64,000 bases of DNA, from the NCBI RefSeq assembly GCF_020164435.1, contig NZ_JAIUDQ010000011.1, positions 1 through 64,000 of the forward strand, given 5' to 3'. Each line of letters begins with the position of its first letter. Positions within the stretch are counted from its first letter, which is position 1. The position numbers and the translations under genes were made by a program. The notes under the pieces were generated by a model. It was not told where the DNA came from, did no database searches, and was given only the letters and a program-made list of their open reading frames with translations. Shown piece after piece: positions 54,524-63,496 of this stretch. This stretch comes from Phyllobacterium lublinensis (lineage in GTDB: Bacteria > Pseudomonadota > Alphaproteobacteria > Rhizobiales > Rhizobiaceae).

Positions 54524-55612
54524 ATGGATAATATTCTGAAGACAGGTGTCAGCCGTCGCGCCGTGCTCGGCGCCGGTGTGATGGGAGCAGCGGTTCTCGC
54601 CATGCCGAACATCCTGCGTGCGCAGGACAAGTCGTTGAAGGTTGGCGTTTACGGTGGGTACTTCAAGGATTCGTTCGACAAGAACATCTTCCCGGAATTC
54701 ACCAAGGCGACTGGGATCGCCGTCGAATCCGTTGCTGAGCCGACGGGTGAAGCCTGGCTTGTCCAGCTGGAACAGGCTGCAAAAGCTGGCGCAGCTCCCG
54801 CTGATGTATCGATGATGTCGCAGGTGGCAATGCTGAAGGGTCAGACGACCAAGCTGTGGACGCCACTCGACATGGCCAAGATTCCGAATTCGAAAAACCT
54901 GATTGATCGCTTCGTCAACAAATATCCGGATGGATCTGTTGCCGGCATTGGGGCCGTCTCGTGGTATATCACGCTCGTGACCAACACCGACGTCTACAAG
55001 GAAGCGCCGACATCCTGGGCGGCATTCTGGGACAAGGCCAACGCCGACAAGCTTGGCCTGCTCGCACTGGTTTCCAATTCGTTCCTGCTGGAAGTGACCG
55101 CGAAGACATTCTTCGGCGGCACCAACGCTCTGGACACCGAAGAGGGCCTGCTGAAGGCTTTCGACAAGCTTGCGGAGGTCAAGCCCAACGTACGTCTGTG
55201 GTATCGCGACGAAGCACAATTTGAGCAGTCGCTGAAGTCGGGCGAAATTCCAATGGGGCAGTACTATCATGACGTGACAGGCCTTGCCGCATCGGAGGGC
55301 CATCCGGTCCGCTCTACTTTTCCGAAGGAAGGCGGCGTGCAGGATTCGGGCTGCTGGGCACTCTCGCGCGCATCGAAGAAAGTTGACGAAGCCCATACCT
55401 TCATCGACTACATGAGCCAGCCCGCCATCCAGGCGACGCTGTCGCGCAAGGTCGGCACTGCACCGACGGTCAAACGTGAGCTGCTCGATCTCAGCGACAA
55501 GGAATTTGCGGCCGTATCTTCGGATATCGAGCCGGTCATTCCGCGCTACGATCTTTACACGACCAAGTCCGACTGGCTGAACCAGAAATGGACTGAGCTG
55601 ATCGTCGGTTAG
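54524..55612 (+). CDS. Spermidine/putrescine-type ABC substrate-binding protein
   Basis: 362 residues from ATG 54524, with AGGAG eight bases upstream; the frame is open earlier but the twin-arginine signal SRRAVLGAGVMGAAVLA near residues 9-25 marks this start. PotD-type receptor (LKVGVYGGYFKDSF, later MSQPAIQATL). Tat export suggests folding before secretion, frequent in this receptor class. Followed by a hairpin and three further transporter genes. Confidence 0.92.
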   Translation: MDNILKTGVSRRAVLGAGVMGAAVLAMPNILRAQDKSLKVGVYGGYFKDSFDKNIFPEFTKATGIAVESVAEPTGEAWLVQLEQAAKAGAAPADVSMMSQVAMLKGQTTKLWTPLDMAKIPNSKNLIDRFVNKYPDGSVAGIGAVSWYITLVTNTDVYKEAPTSWAAFWDKANADKLGLLALVSNSFLLEVTAKTFFGGTNALDTEEGLLKAFDKLAEVKPNVRLWYRDEAQFEQSLKSGEIPMGQYYHDVTGLAASEGHPVRSTFPKEGGVQDSGCWALSRASKKVDEAHTFIDYMSQPAIQATLSRKVGTAPTVKRELLDLSDKEFAAVSSDIEPVIPRYDLYTTKSDWLNQKWTELIVG

Positions 55613-55623
55613 CTTCGGTGGAA

Positions 55624-55656
55624 CACCCACCCTTTGCGTGGCCGCAAGGGTGGGTG
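55624..55656 (+). promoter_or_regulatory. Intercistronic hairpin between receptor and ATPase genes
   Basis: CACCCACCCTTTGCG (55624-55638) pairs with CGCAAGGGTGGGTG (55643-55656) with one bulged T and a TGGC loop, 11 bases after the receptor stop. Confidence 0.75.
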
Positions 55657-55679
55657 CCAATCAAACACACGGGGGATTC

Positions 55680-56717
55680 ATGTCCGGACTGGTTTTGAAC
55701 AATGTCACCAAGCAATTCGGGGCGTTTACCGCCGTCGATAAGGTGCAACTTGCGGTACCTCACGGTACCTTCGTTTGCCTGCTCGGACCATCAGGCTGCG
55801 GGAAAACCACCTTGCTGCGCATGATCGCCGGACTTGAAGATCCCACAGCTGGCGCCATCCTGCTGGATGGAACCGACATCACCGGCGTGCCGACGCACAA
55901 GCGCAATCTCGGCATGGTGTTTCAATCGCTGGCGCTGTTTCCGCATCTGAGTGTCGGTGAAAACATCGCCTATCCGCTGCGTATTCGCGGCGCACCCCGT
56001 GAAGAGCAGAAAAAACGCGTCGACGAACTGCTGGCGCTCATACACCTGCCCGGATACGGGGACCGGCCCGTGTCGAAGCTGTCCGGTGGACAAAGACAAC
56101 GCGTTGCAATCGCCCGTGCACTGGCGCTGTCGCCAAAGATATTCCTGCTCGATGAGCCGCTCTCGGCCCTGGATGCGAAACTGCGTGAAGCCATGCAAGT
56201 GGAGTTACGGCAGCTCCAGCAAAAGCTGGGCATAACCACGATCGTCGTCACTCACGACCAGCGTGAGGCGATGACCATGGCGGACACGGTCGTGGTCATG
56301 AATGGCGGCCATATCAGGCAGGCGGCCTCCCCGATCGAGATCTATCGCAAGCCGGCCGATACCTTCGTCGCCGACTTTATCGGCTCTACGAACCTGATCG
56401 AAACAGAGGCGGACAATACAGGAGCTGCCACGATATTCGGCCATCGGGTCACTGGTCTTTCACTCCCGGCAGGTGCACGAACTGCAACGATTTCCGTTCG
56501 TCCGGAAGATGTACATTTGACGGCACCCGGAAACGGCGCGATCGACGGAACGGTAACCTTCGTCCGTGACCTCGGCGGTACCATCGAAACCTTTGTCGAA
56601 GCCGGCGGGCAGCAGATCATCGCCGTTTCCACGCCACGTGAGCGGCCCGACGTGGTTGCCGGCCAGGCCGTCGGCATCGCCCTGTCCCCGGAAGTCTGCG
56701 TGGTGCTGAAGCAATGA
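55680..56717 (+). CDS. ABC transporter ATP-binding protein, PotA type
   Basis: 345 residues from ATG 55680. Walker A GPSGCGKTT (36-44), [15 protein letters not shown] Walker B, VTHD, and TOBE region after residue 240. Drives the polyamine-type permeases downstream and may also serve the amino-acid permeases upstream. Ends in an ATGA overlap with the next gene. Confidence 0.94.
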   Translation: MSGLVLNNVTKQFGAFTAVDKVQLAVPHGTFVCLLGPSGCGKTTLLRMIAGLEDPTAGAILLDGTDITGVPTHKRNLGMVFQSLALFPHLSVGENIAYPLRIRGAPREEQKKRVDELLALIHLPGYGDRPVSKLSGGQRQRVAIARALALSPKIFLLDEPLSALDAKLREAMQVELRQLQQKLGITTIVVTHDQREAMTMADTVVVMNGGHIRQAASPIEIYRKPADTFVADFIGSTNLIETEADNTGAATIFGHRVTGLSLPAGARTATISVRPEDVHLTAPGNGAIDGTVTFVRDLGGTIETFVEAGGQQIIAVSTPRERPDVVAGQAVGIALSPEVCVVLKQ

Positions 56718-57568
56718 AGCGCGAGCCCCCTCAATCCATCGCCGACTATGGACCGCTGTTCTTTCCCGCCGGCATGCTCCTCATCTTCTTCGTTGTCCCC
56801 TTCGGCACAATGATTGCCGTCAGCTTCTTTCAGCGGCAGGAAGGCGGCTTCTATACACCGGCGTTTGTCTTCACCAATTATGAGCGTTTCCTCAGCGCTT
56901 TTTTCGGGGGCGTGCTTGGCTTTTCGCTCATTCTTGCGGTGACTGTCGCCATTTGCTGCGTCGTGCTGGCGCTCCCTTTCACCTATCTTCTATCCACGCT
57001 TTCGCGGCGCTTGCAGGTGATCTGGCTTGTGGGACTTCTCTCCGTGCTTTCCCTGTCGGAAGTCATCATCGGCTTTGCCTGGTCGACACTGCTTTCGCGA
57101 ACAGCCGGACTTAGCAATCTGCTCGTTAAGGTCGGCCTTCTCGACCAGCCGGTCGCGCTGTTCCCGAGTTTCGGCGCGGTGCTCACCGGTATGGTGTACC
57201 AGGCTCTGCCCTACACGGTCCTCGTCCTTTATCCTGCCATCGTCCGACTTGACCCCACTTTGATGGAAGCCGCACGTACGCTCGGTTCGTCGCCGATTCG
57301 CGCGTTCTTCAATGTGCTGGTGCCTGCCCTGCGCAATACCATCATGGCGACGCTGATCATGGTGTTCATCTTCGCGCTGGGCTCCTATCTATTGCCGCAG
57401 ATCCTCGGCAGGCCGCAACACTGGACACTATCCGTCCTCATCACCGACCAGGCGATTTATCAATCCAATATGCCGTTTGCGGCCGCAATGGCGGTGTTTC
57501 TGGTTTTGGTCACGCTCGGACTGGTGGCACTCACGTTGCTCATAGGCCGCAAGGGAGAGAAGGCATGA
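56714..57568 (+). CDS. ABC transporter permease, PotB type
   Basis: 284 residues, six membrane segments, coupling loop LMEAARTLGSSPIRAF. Translationally coupled to the ATPase and to the following permease (overlaps of four bases). Confidence 0.94.
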   Translation: MKREPPQSIADYGPLFFPAGMLLIFFVVPFGTMIAVSFFQRQEGGFYTPAFVFTNYERFLSAFFGGVLGFSLILAVTVAICCVVLALPFTYLLSTLSRRLQVIWLVGLLSVLSLSEVIIGFAWSTLLSRTAGLSNLLVKVGLLDQPVALFPSFGAVLTGMVYQALPYTVLVLYPAIVRLDPTLMEAARTLGSSPIRAFFNVLVPALRNTIMATLIMVFIFALGSYLLPQILGRPQHWTLSVLITDQAIYQSNMPFAAAMAVFLVLVTLGLVALTLLIGRKGEKA

Positions 57569-58365
57569 TGCAGTGGCTCAAGCGCTTTTATTTCCTCGTC
57601 ATCGGGCTTTTCCTCAGCCTGCCATTGATCATCGTCGCCGGCGTCTCGGTCAATGCCAAGCAAACTCTCGCCTTCCCGCCGCAGGGCTTTTCCCTCAGCT
57701 GGTACGGCGAAATCTTTACCAATCCCGAATGGCGCAGCGCGCTCCTTGCCTCAGTGATCCTTGCAACGACTTCTGCCGCACTTGCCGTACTGATCGCGCT
57801 CCCCCTGTCGTGGTTTCTGTGGCGACGGATTGCACCGTGGGCGAACATCTTTCAGGTTCTCGGGATTGCGCCATTCACCCTGCCGCCGGTGATCACGGCA
57901 CTCGGGCTGCTGACCTTCTGGGCGACGACGGGTTTCTATGGCCAGCCATGGACGGCAGTCATCGGCCACGCGATCTTTTTCGTGACCCTGCCATTGGTTA
58001 CATTGTCGCTCGGCTTTTCCGCTATCGACCGTTCATTTGTCGAAGCGGCAGCCACCATGGGTGCCAATGACAGGACGATTTTCCGGACTGTCGTTCTACC
58101 CCTGATCCTGCCTTATCTGGTGTCCGGCTATGCGTTTGCCTTCGTGCTGTCGCTCAATGAATATATCGTCGCCTATATGACTGTGGGCTTCACGCTGGAA
58201 ACGCTGCCGATCAAGATTTTCAACGCGTTGCGCTATGGCTACACGCCAACGATGGCGTCGGTGACGATCCTTTTCGTTTTCACCGCAGCCGTCATCTTTT
58301 CGCTTGTTGCGAAATTCGGTGATCTTCCCAAGTTGCTCGGCGCCATGGCTTCGGATGATAAGTGA
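57565..58365 (+). CDS. ABC transporter permease, PotC type
   Basis: 266 residues (ATG 57565 or 57568), six membrane segments, coupling loop FVEAAATMGANDRTIF. Second channel subunit; its stop overlaps the amidase start (TGATG). Confidence 0.94.
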   Translation: MMQWLKRFYFLVIGLFLSLPLIIVAGVSVNAKQTLAFPPQGFSLSWYGEIFTNPEWRSALLASVILATTSAALAVLIALPLSWFLWRRIAPWANIFQVLGIAPFTLPPVITALGLLTFWATTGFYGQPWTAVIGHAIFFVTLPLVTLSLGFSAIDRSFVEAAATMGANDRTIFRTVVLPLILPYLVSGYAFAFVLSLNEYIVAYMTVGFTLETLPIKIFNALRYGYTPTMASVTILFVFTAAVIFSLVAKFGDLPKLLGAMASDDK

Positions 58366-59141
58366 TGCGAATAGCTACTCTGCAAATGCAATCCATTTCC
58401 GGTGACGTGCAAGCCAATCTTGCACGCATCGAGCGCGCTGCCGCAGAAGCGACAAGAGGCGGCGCCGAGCTGTTGGTGGCGCCGGAACTCTGCGTAACGG
58501 GGTATGGCGCCGGCGAAGCAATCCCTGCATTGGCGGAGACGGCGAACGGAATTGGAATCAGGGGCTTGCGGGACATCTCGTCGACAGCCGGCATTGCGGT
58601 TGTAGCCGGGTTTGCCGAACGCGACGGGGCCGACATTTACAACAGCGCCGCATTCATCAACCGCGATGCCGTGCCTGTCATATACCGGAAATCGCATCTC
58701 TTTGGCGCCTATGAACGCTCGCTGTTCAAGCCCGCGAAACCAGGCAACTGCATTATCGACATGGGCGGCCTGAAACTGGGTCTGCTGATCTGCTACGATG
58801 TGGAATTCCCCGAGAATGTCCGCCGTCTCGCAATGGCCGGTGTGGACGCTGTACTCGTTCCGACAGCGCTTCCCGCCGGGCCATCAGGGACATTTATCGC
58901 CAGCCACATGATCCAGACCCGTGCCTTCGAGAACCAGGTCTTTGTCGCCTATGTCAATCACGCGGGCGCGGACGAGCGGTTTACATTTGCTGGGCAGTCA
59001 CGTGTCGCTGCACCAGATGGCAGTTTGATTGCGGTCTGCACCGACGACCAGGAACATTTGATGTTTGCAGATATCGATCCTGCCGCTTTTGCCGCGTCGA
59101 TTGCCGGCAATCCATACCTCAAAGACCTGGGTTCAGCATGA
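58365..59141 (+). CDS. Nitrilase-family amidohydrolase (R-amidase-like)
   Basis: 258 residues with catalytic Glu41 (APELCVTGY), Lys109 (IYRKSHLFG) and Cys143 (LICYDVEFPE), the complete nitrilase-superfamily triad. Size and motif wording fit amidases such as RamA and omega-amidase rather than true nitrilases. It releases ammonia from an amide. GTG 58362 or ATG 58365. Placed between a polyamine-type importer and a D-amino-acid-type dehydrogenase, so its substrate is probably an imported amide. Confidence 0.88.
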   Translation: MRIATLQMQSISGDVQANLARIERAAAEATRGGAELLVAPELCVTGYGAGEAIPALAETANGIGIRGLRDISSTAGIAVVAGFAERDGADIYNSAAFINRDAVPVIYRKSHLFGAYERSLFKPAKPGNCIIDMGGLKLGLLICYDVEFPENVRRLAMAGVDAVLVPTALPAGPSGTFIASHMIQTRAFENQVFVAYVNHAGADERFTFAGQSRVAAPDGSLIAVCTDDQEHLMFADIDPAAFAASIAGNPYLKDLGSA

Positions 59142-60250
59142 CCGATACGATCGAAACCGATGTCCTTGTCATTGGCGCCGGTATTGCCGGCGTGGGTGTC
59201 GCTGCCACCCTGGCCGATACGCACAGGGTGGTGATCCTTGAGCGTGAGTCTCAGCCCGGATACCACTCGACCGGTCGTTCTGCCGCGATCTTTCTTCCTA
59301 ACTACGGCAATGAGATTATTCGCCGCCTGAACCTCGCCAGCACGCCATTTTTCCAACAACCCGACCGTGACCTTTTTCCTGATCCGCTGCTCACCCTGCG
59401 CGGCTGCCTGACTGTCGCTGGCGAAGACGGCATTGACGCGTGCGCAGAGTTCGTCCGTGACAACGCTGGCGTGACGGCGATCGATGTCGATCGCGCCATC
59501 GCCATGGTGCCGATCCTTAACCGTGATCATGTAGAGGCAGCATGTTACCAGACAGATGCTTGGGATATCGATGTCAATGCCTTGCACCAGGGCTGGTTGC
59601 GCAAGGCAATGGCGCTGGGCGTCAAGCTCCATACAAAATCCGATGTTGCCAGCGCTGAACGGATCGCCGGTGAGTGGAAGGTCGAAGCGGGTGGCCGCAC
59701 GTTCCGGGCCAGAACGGTCGTCAATGCGTCGGGCGCATGGGCTGATGTCACGGCCGGCATCTTCGGGGCCAAAGCAATTGGGCTCACCCCCATGCGCCGG
59801 TCAATTGCCGTTCTCCCTGCCCCAGAGGGCTATGACACCCGGGGCTGGCCGCTCGTCGACGATGTCAACGAAGCCTGGTACCTGAAGCCGGATGGCGGAC
59901 GGCTTTTTGTCTCGCCTTGCGATGAAACGCCGGTTGAGCCGCATGACGCCTTCGTTGATGACATGATCCTTGCCGAGGGACTTTATCGTTATGAGCAGGC
60001 CGTGACCGTGCCCGTGACCCGTGTCGAGAGCAGTTGGGCAGGATTGCGCACCTTTGCTCCCGACCGGACGCCGGTAGCCGGCTTTGACAGCGATGTCGAG
60101 GGCTTTTTCTGGCTCGCGGGTCAGGGGGGCTATGGTATCCAGACCGCCCCTGCCCTTTCCACGTTGTCGGCGGCGCTTATGCGCGGGCAGCCTCCGGAAG
60201 CCGGCATGGACACACTCCTCGCGCAGTTGTCGCCGGTACGCTTCGCCTGA
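59138..60250 (+). CDS. FAD-dependent D-amino-acid dehydrogenase (DauA-like)
   Basis: 370 residues. FAD motif VIGAGIAGVG (11-20), LERESQPGYHSTGRSAA, DIDVNALHQGWLRK, WYLKPDGG, SWAGLRTF and GQGGYGIQT match Pseudomonas D-arginine dehydrogenase over its whole length, from memory of that sequence. Residues that hold the amino-acid backbone are kept, but the guanidinium-binding Glu87 is Cys90 here and His48 is Ile51. It therefore probably oxidises a D-amino acid with an uncharged side chain, giving the 2-oxoacid and ammonia. Last gene of the run. Confidence 0.88.
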   Translation: MTDTIETDVLVIGAGIAGVGVAATLADTHRVVILERESQPGYHSTGRSAAIFLPNYGNEIIRRLNLASTPFFQQPDRDLFPDPLLTLRGCLTVAGEDGIDACAEFVRDNAGVTAIDVDRAIAMVPILNRDHVEAACYQTDAWDIDVNALHQGWLRKAMALGVKLHTKSDVASAERIAGEWKVEAGGRTFRARTVVNASGAWADVTAGIFGAKAIGLTPMRRSIAVLPAPEGYDTRGWPLVDDVNEAWYLKPDGGRLFVSPCDETPVEPHDAFVDDMILAEGLYRYEQAVTVPVTRVESSWAGLRTFAPDRTPVAGFDSDVEGFFWLAGQGGYGIQTAPALSTLSAALMRGQPPEAGMDTLLAQLSPVRFA

Positions 60251-61162
60251 TCAATCCAGCAACGCCTGGCCTGCGAATATCTCTGTCTGGTTTTCCAGTT
60301 CCGACTTTATGAAATTGCTCAGGGCACGGATGCGCGGTGTGCTGACAATGTCCTCGTGACAAATCAGCCAGTAATCGCGATCGAGGTGCAGTTCCCTGGG
60401 CATGACCGGCACGAGTTCCGAATGGTTGCAGGCAATGTAATAGGGCAGGATACACAGGCCAAAGCCCGAACGGGCGGCGCTCAGCTGCGCAAAGATACTC
60501 GAGCTTTGATAGGATGCGCGTAGCCCCGGCAGGATCTCACGCATGTAATCGAGCCCCGGCGTGAAGATCATGTCTTCGATATATCCGATGAAACGGTGGC
60601 TGGAGAGGTCCGACTGCGACCTGATCGCCGGATGGCGGGAGAGGTAATCCCTGGATCCGTAGATGAACAGCCGATAGGGCGCTAGCTTTTCCTGATGATA
60701 CGGCCCCGTACGCGTCGCATGCAGGGTTATCGAGAGGTCCGCTTCGCGCCGGGAAAGAGAAACAATCTGCTGGATCGTAACCATCTCGATCGACAGACCG
60801 GGATAAGACTGCGCCATCCGTGGAAGACGGTCCGCCAGAAAGAAATTGGCAAAGCCTTCCAGGATGTTGAGGCGGACCACACCACTCAGTGAGATCGTAC
60901 CGCCGGAGGCTTCATTCTGGAATCGATCGGCCTCGCGCTCCATGATCTCGGCGGTATCAATCAGTTTCTCGCCCAGCGCAGTCAGAATATATCCACGCGG
61001 ATTGCGCTCGAACAATCGCGCCGACAACGCTTCCTCGAGCCGGTCGATGCGTCTCGACACGGTGACATGGTTCGTACGAAGCCTGCGAGCCGCTGTCGTT
61101 AATTGCCCAGTGCGGGCGACAGCCAGAAAGTATTGCAAATCGTCCCAGGTAAATTGCCGCAT
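60251..61162 (-). CDS. LysR family transcriptional regulator
   Basis: 303 residues from ATG 61162 (TTG 61168 possible). HTH LTTAARRLRTNHVTVSRRID (about 21-40) and a LysR effector domain. Its stop codon directly abuts that of the FAD enzyme, so the two transcripts are convergent with no spacer. It is divergent from the branched-chain-type importer at 61467, its likely target. Confidence 0.93.
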   Translation of the reverse strand: MRQFTWDDLQYFLAVARTGQLTTAARRLRTNHVTVSRRIDRLEEALSARLFERNPRGYILTALGEKLIDTAEIMEREADRFQNEASGGTISLSGVVRLNILEGFANFFLADRLPRMAQSYPGLSIEMVTIQQIVSLSRREADLSITLHATRTGPYHQEKLAPYRLFIYGSRDYLSRHPAIRSQSDLSSHRFIGYIEDMIFTPGLDYMREILPGLRASYQSSSIFAQLSAARSGFGLCILPYYIACNHSELVPVMPRELHLDRDYWLICHEDIVSTPRIRALSNFIKSELENQTEIFAGQALLD

Positions 61163-61466
61163 TGTCAAATCATCTTCATGTACGTTTTTGTACGGATTAT
61201 GTGCAAAAATAGATGTTTGTGTACCTATTTGTCAATGTTAGAGTTTTTTGAGCATCATGGTTGCCGGTCGGGAGAAACAAGGCAATCATGGGTTGAGCAT
61301 TGTCCGGCCGTAAAGGCACAATCGGGCCGAGGAGGAAATACGCCAAGGAAACCGTGGAAAGCATCCGCACCGTCTCCATGGGCAATTTTCAAGTGAACTA
61401 TTTTCGTCCGCGACAGTTCATCATGTGATGATCCTGTGAGCGGCTAATCTTTGGGAGGAGATCTGA
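61163..61466. promoter_or_regulatory. LysR/importer divergent control region
   Basis: 304 bases with an AT-rich start. Three TGTAC motifs at 61179-61183, 61189-61193 and 61220-61224 are spaced by 10 and 31 bases, that is, on one face of the helix, and could be LysR contacts. A 16-codon open frame ends at 61428 but has no supporting evidence. No gene called. Confidence 0.45.
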
Positions 61467-62672
61467 ATGAAACTATTAGCGATCGCAACAGCGGCTTTGA
61501 TGGCAGCAACTGTCATTCCGGCAGCGAGTGCCGAGGTTTCCGACGGCAAGGTCAAAATTGGCATCCTGAACGACCAGTCGGGCGTGTATGCGGATTTTGG
61601 CGGCAAGTGGTCCTATGAAGCAGCGAAGATGGCTGCCGAGGATTTCGGCGGCAAAGTGCTCGACGCACCGATCGAGGTTATTACCGCCGACCACCAGAAC
61701 AAGCCGGACATTGCCTCAAATATCGCCCGCCAATGGTATGATACAGAGCAGGTCGATTCCATCATGGAACTGACGACATCTTCCGTTGCGCTCGCCGTCC
61801 AGGGCATCTCCAAAGAGAAAAAGAAGATCAACCTTGTGACTGGAGCGGCCACGACGGAACTGACCGGCAAGCAATGCTCCCCCTATGGTTTCCATTGGGC
61901 GTATGACACGCACGCACTTGCAGTTGGTACCGGCGGCGCGCTTGTGGCCCAGGGAGGAGACAGCTGGTACTTCCTTACGGCTGATTATGCGTTCGGATAC
62001 TCGCTCGAGGAACAAACCTCCAAGTTCGTTACGTCCAAGGGCGGTAAAGTGGTGGGTTCTGTTCGCCATCCCCTGGCGACGACGGATTATTCTTCGTTCT
62101 TGCTGCAGGCCCAATCGTCAGGCGCAAAGGTCATCGGGCTCGCCAATGCCGGCCTCGATACCGCCAACGCCATCAAACAGGCGGCTGAATTCGGCATCGT
62201 ATCCGGCGGCCAGCGCCTCGCTGCGCTGCTGTTCACCTTGGCCGAAGTAAATGGTCTCGGTCTTGAGGCCGCACAAGGTCTGACGCTTACAGAAAGCTTC
62301 TATTGGGACCGTGACGATCAATCGCGCGAGTTCGGCCAGAAGTTCTTCAAGCGTACTGGTCGCATGCCAAACATGATCCAGGCAGCGACCTATTCAGGTG
62401 TTACGCAATATCTGAAAGCGATCCAGAAGGCCGGTACTGACGACACGGAAAAGGTTGCCGCCGCAATGCACGAAATGCCGGTCGATGACGTCTTCGGGCG
62501 CGGTGCAAAGGTCGGCTTCAACGGCCGCCTGATCAGCGATGTTTACCTGATGGAAGTCAAGAAGCCGGATGAAAGCAAGGCACCTTGGGATTATTACAAG
62601 GTCCTCGCCACGGTTCCGGGCGATGAAGCCTATATCAAGCCGGCCGAAAGCGGCTGCCCGCTGGTCAACTAA
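61467..62672 (+). CDS. Branched-chain amino-acid-type ABC substrate-binding protein
   Basis: 401 residues with signal peptide MKLLAIATAALMAATVIPAA and GGGAGG upstream. Family 6 receptor (VKIGILNDQSGVYADFGG, VDSIMELTTSSVALAVQGI). Periplasmic. Such receptors bind branched-chain amino acids, amides, urea or aromatic acids. Its stop overlaps the ATPase start (TAATG). Confidence 0.93.
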   Translation: MKLLAIATAALMAATVIPAASAEVSDGKVKIGILNDQSGVYADFGGKWSYEAAKMAAEDFGGKVLDAPIEVITADHQNKPDIASNIARQWYDTEQVDSIMELTTSSVALAVQGISKEKKKINLVTGAATTELTGKQCSPYGFHWAYDTHALAVGTGGALVAQGGDSWYFLTADYAFGYSLEEQTSKFVTSKGGKVVGSVRHPLATTDYSSFLLQAQSSGAKVIGLANAGLDTANAIKQAAEFGIVSGGQRLAALLFTLAEVNGLGLEAAQGLTLTESFYWDRDDQSREFGQKFFKRTGRMPNMIQAATYSGVTQYLKAIQKAGTDDTEKVAAAMHEMPVDDVFGRGAKVGFNGRLISDVYLMEVKKPDESKAPWDYYKVLATVPGDEAYIKPAESGCPLVN

Positions 62673-63496
62673 TGACCGCTTCGCCAACGACCGCTGCGTT
62701 CGGGGGAGGACAATCCACTCCCGACACCGGCTCTCAAGATCAGGAATCGCGGGTCGTGTTGTCGGCTCGCGGCCTGCGCCGTGATTTTGGCGGGTTCATT
62801 GCCGTCAACAACGTTGATCTCGATGTGCACCATGCGCGGGTGCATGCCCTGATCGGCCCGAACGGTGCTGGCAAGACCACCGTGTTCAATCTGCTGACCA
62901 AGTTTTTGCAACCGACGAGCGGAACGATCACCTTGCTCGACCACGATATCACGAGGACGGATCCGGCCAAGGTGGCGCGCATGGGACTCGTTCGTTCATT
63001 CCAGATATCAGCGGTGTTTCCGCACCTGACCATTCTCGACAATGTCCGCGTTGCCTTGCAGCGTCCCGGCCGTCTTGCGACCCAGTTTTGGCTGCCCATG
63101 AGCGCCTTGAACCGGCTTAACGAACGGGCGATGGAGTTGATCGAGGCGGTCGGACTGCAAGATGCCCGCAATCACCTGGCCGCTGACCTGTCCTACGGGC
63201 GCAAGCGGGTCCTGGAAATCGCCACCACGCTGGCGCTGGATCCGAAAGTGCTGTTGCTTGACGAGCCAATGGCCGGCATGGGGCATGAAGACGTCCATAT
63301 CGTCTCCGACATCATTCGCGAGGTGGCGAAGGATCGTGCAATTCTCATGGTCGAGCACAATCTCAAGGTTGTCGCCGATCTGTGCGACAGGGTGACAGTT
63401 CTGCAACGGGGCGAGATCCTGACGTCCGGCGACTACCGCACCGTCAGCCAGGACGAGCGCGTGCGCGTTGCCTATATGGGAACTGAACATGAGTAA
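62672..63496 (+). CDS. livG: ABC transporter ATP-binding protein LivG
   Basis: 274 residues. A 28-residue Ser/Gly/Gln-rich N-terminal extension precedes Walker A GPNGAGKTT (62-70); LSYGRKRVLEIATTLA is the LivG-style signature; VLLLDEPMAGMG and VEHNL follow. One of two ATPases of the HAAT importer. Confidence 0.93.
   Translation: MTASPTTAAFGGGQSTPDTGSQDQESRVVLSARGLRRDFGGFIAVNNVDLDVHHARVHALIGPNGAGKTTVFNLLTKFLQPTSGTITLLDHDITRTDPAKVARMGLVRSFQISAVFPHLTILDNVRVALQRPGRLATQFWLPMSALNRLNERAMELIEAVGLQDARNHLAADLSYGRKRVLEIATTLALDPKVLLLDEPMAGMGHEDVHIVSDIIREVAKDRAILMVEHNLKVVADLCDRVTVLQRGEILTSGDYRTVSQDERVRVAYMGTEHE

Noticed and set aside
61380..61428. Short peptide frame before the branched-chain-type receptor
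   Set aside because: Only 16 to 24 codons, with the ribosome-like GAGGAGG too far from the start.
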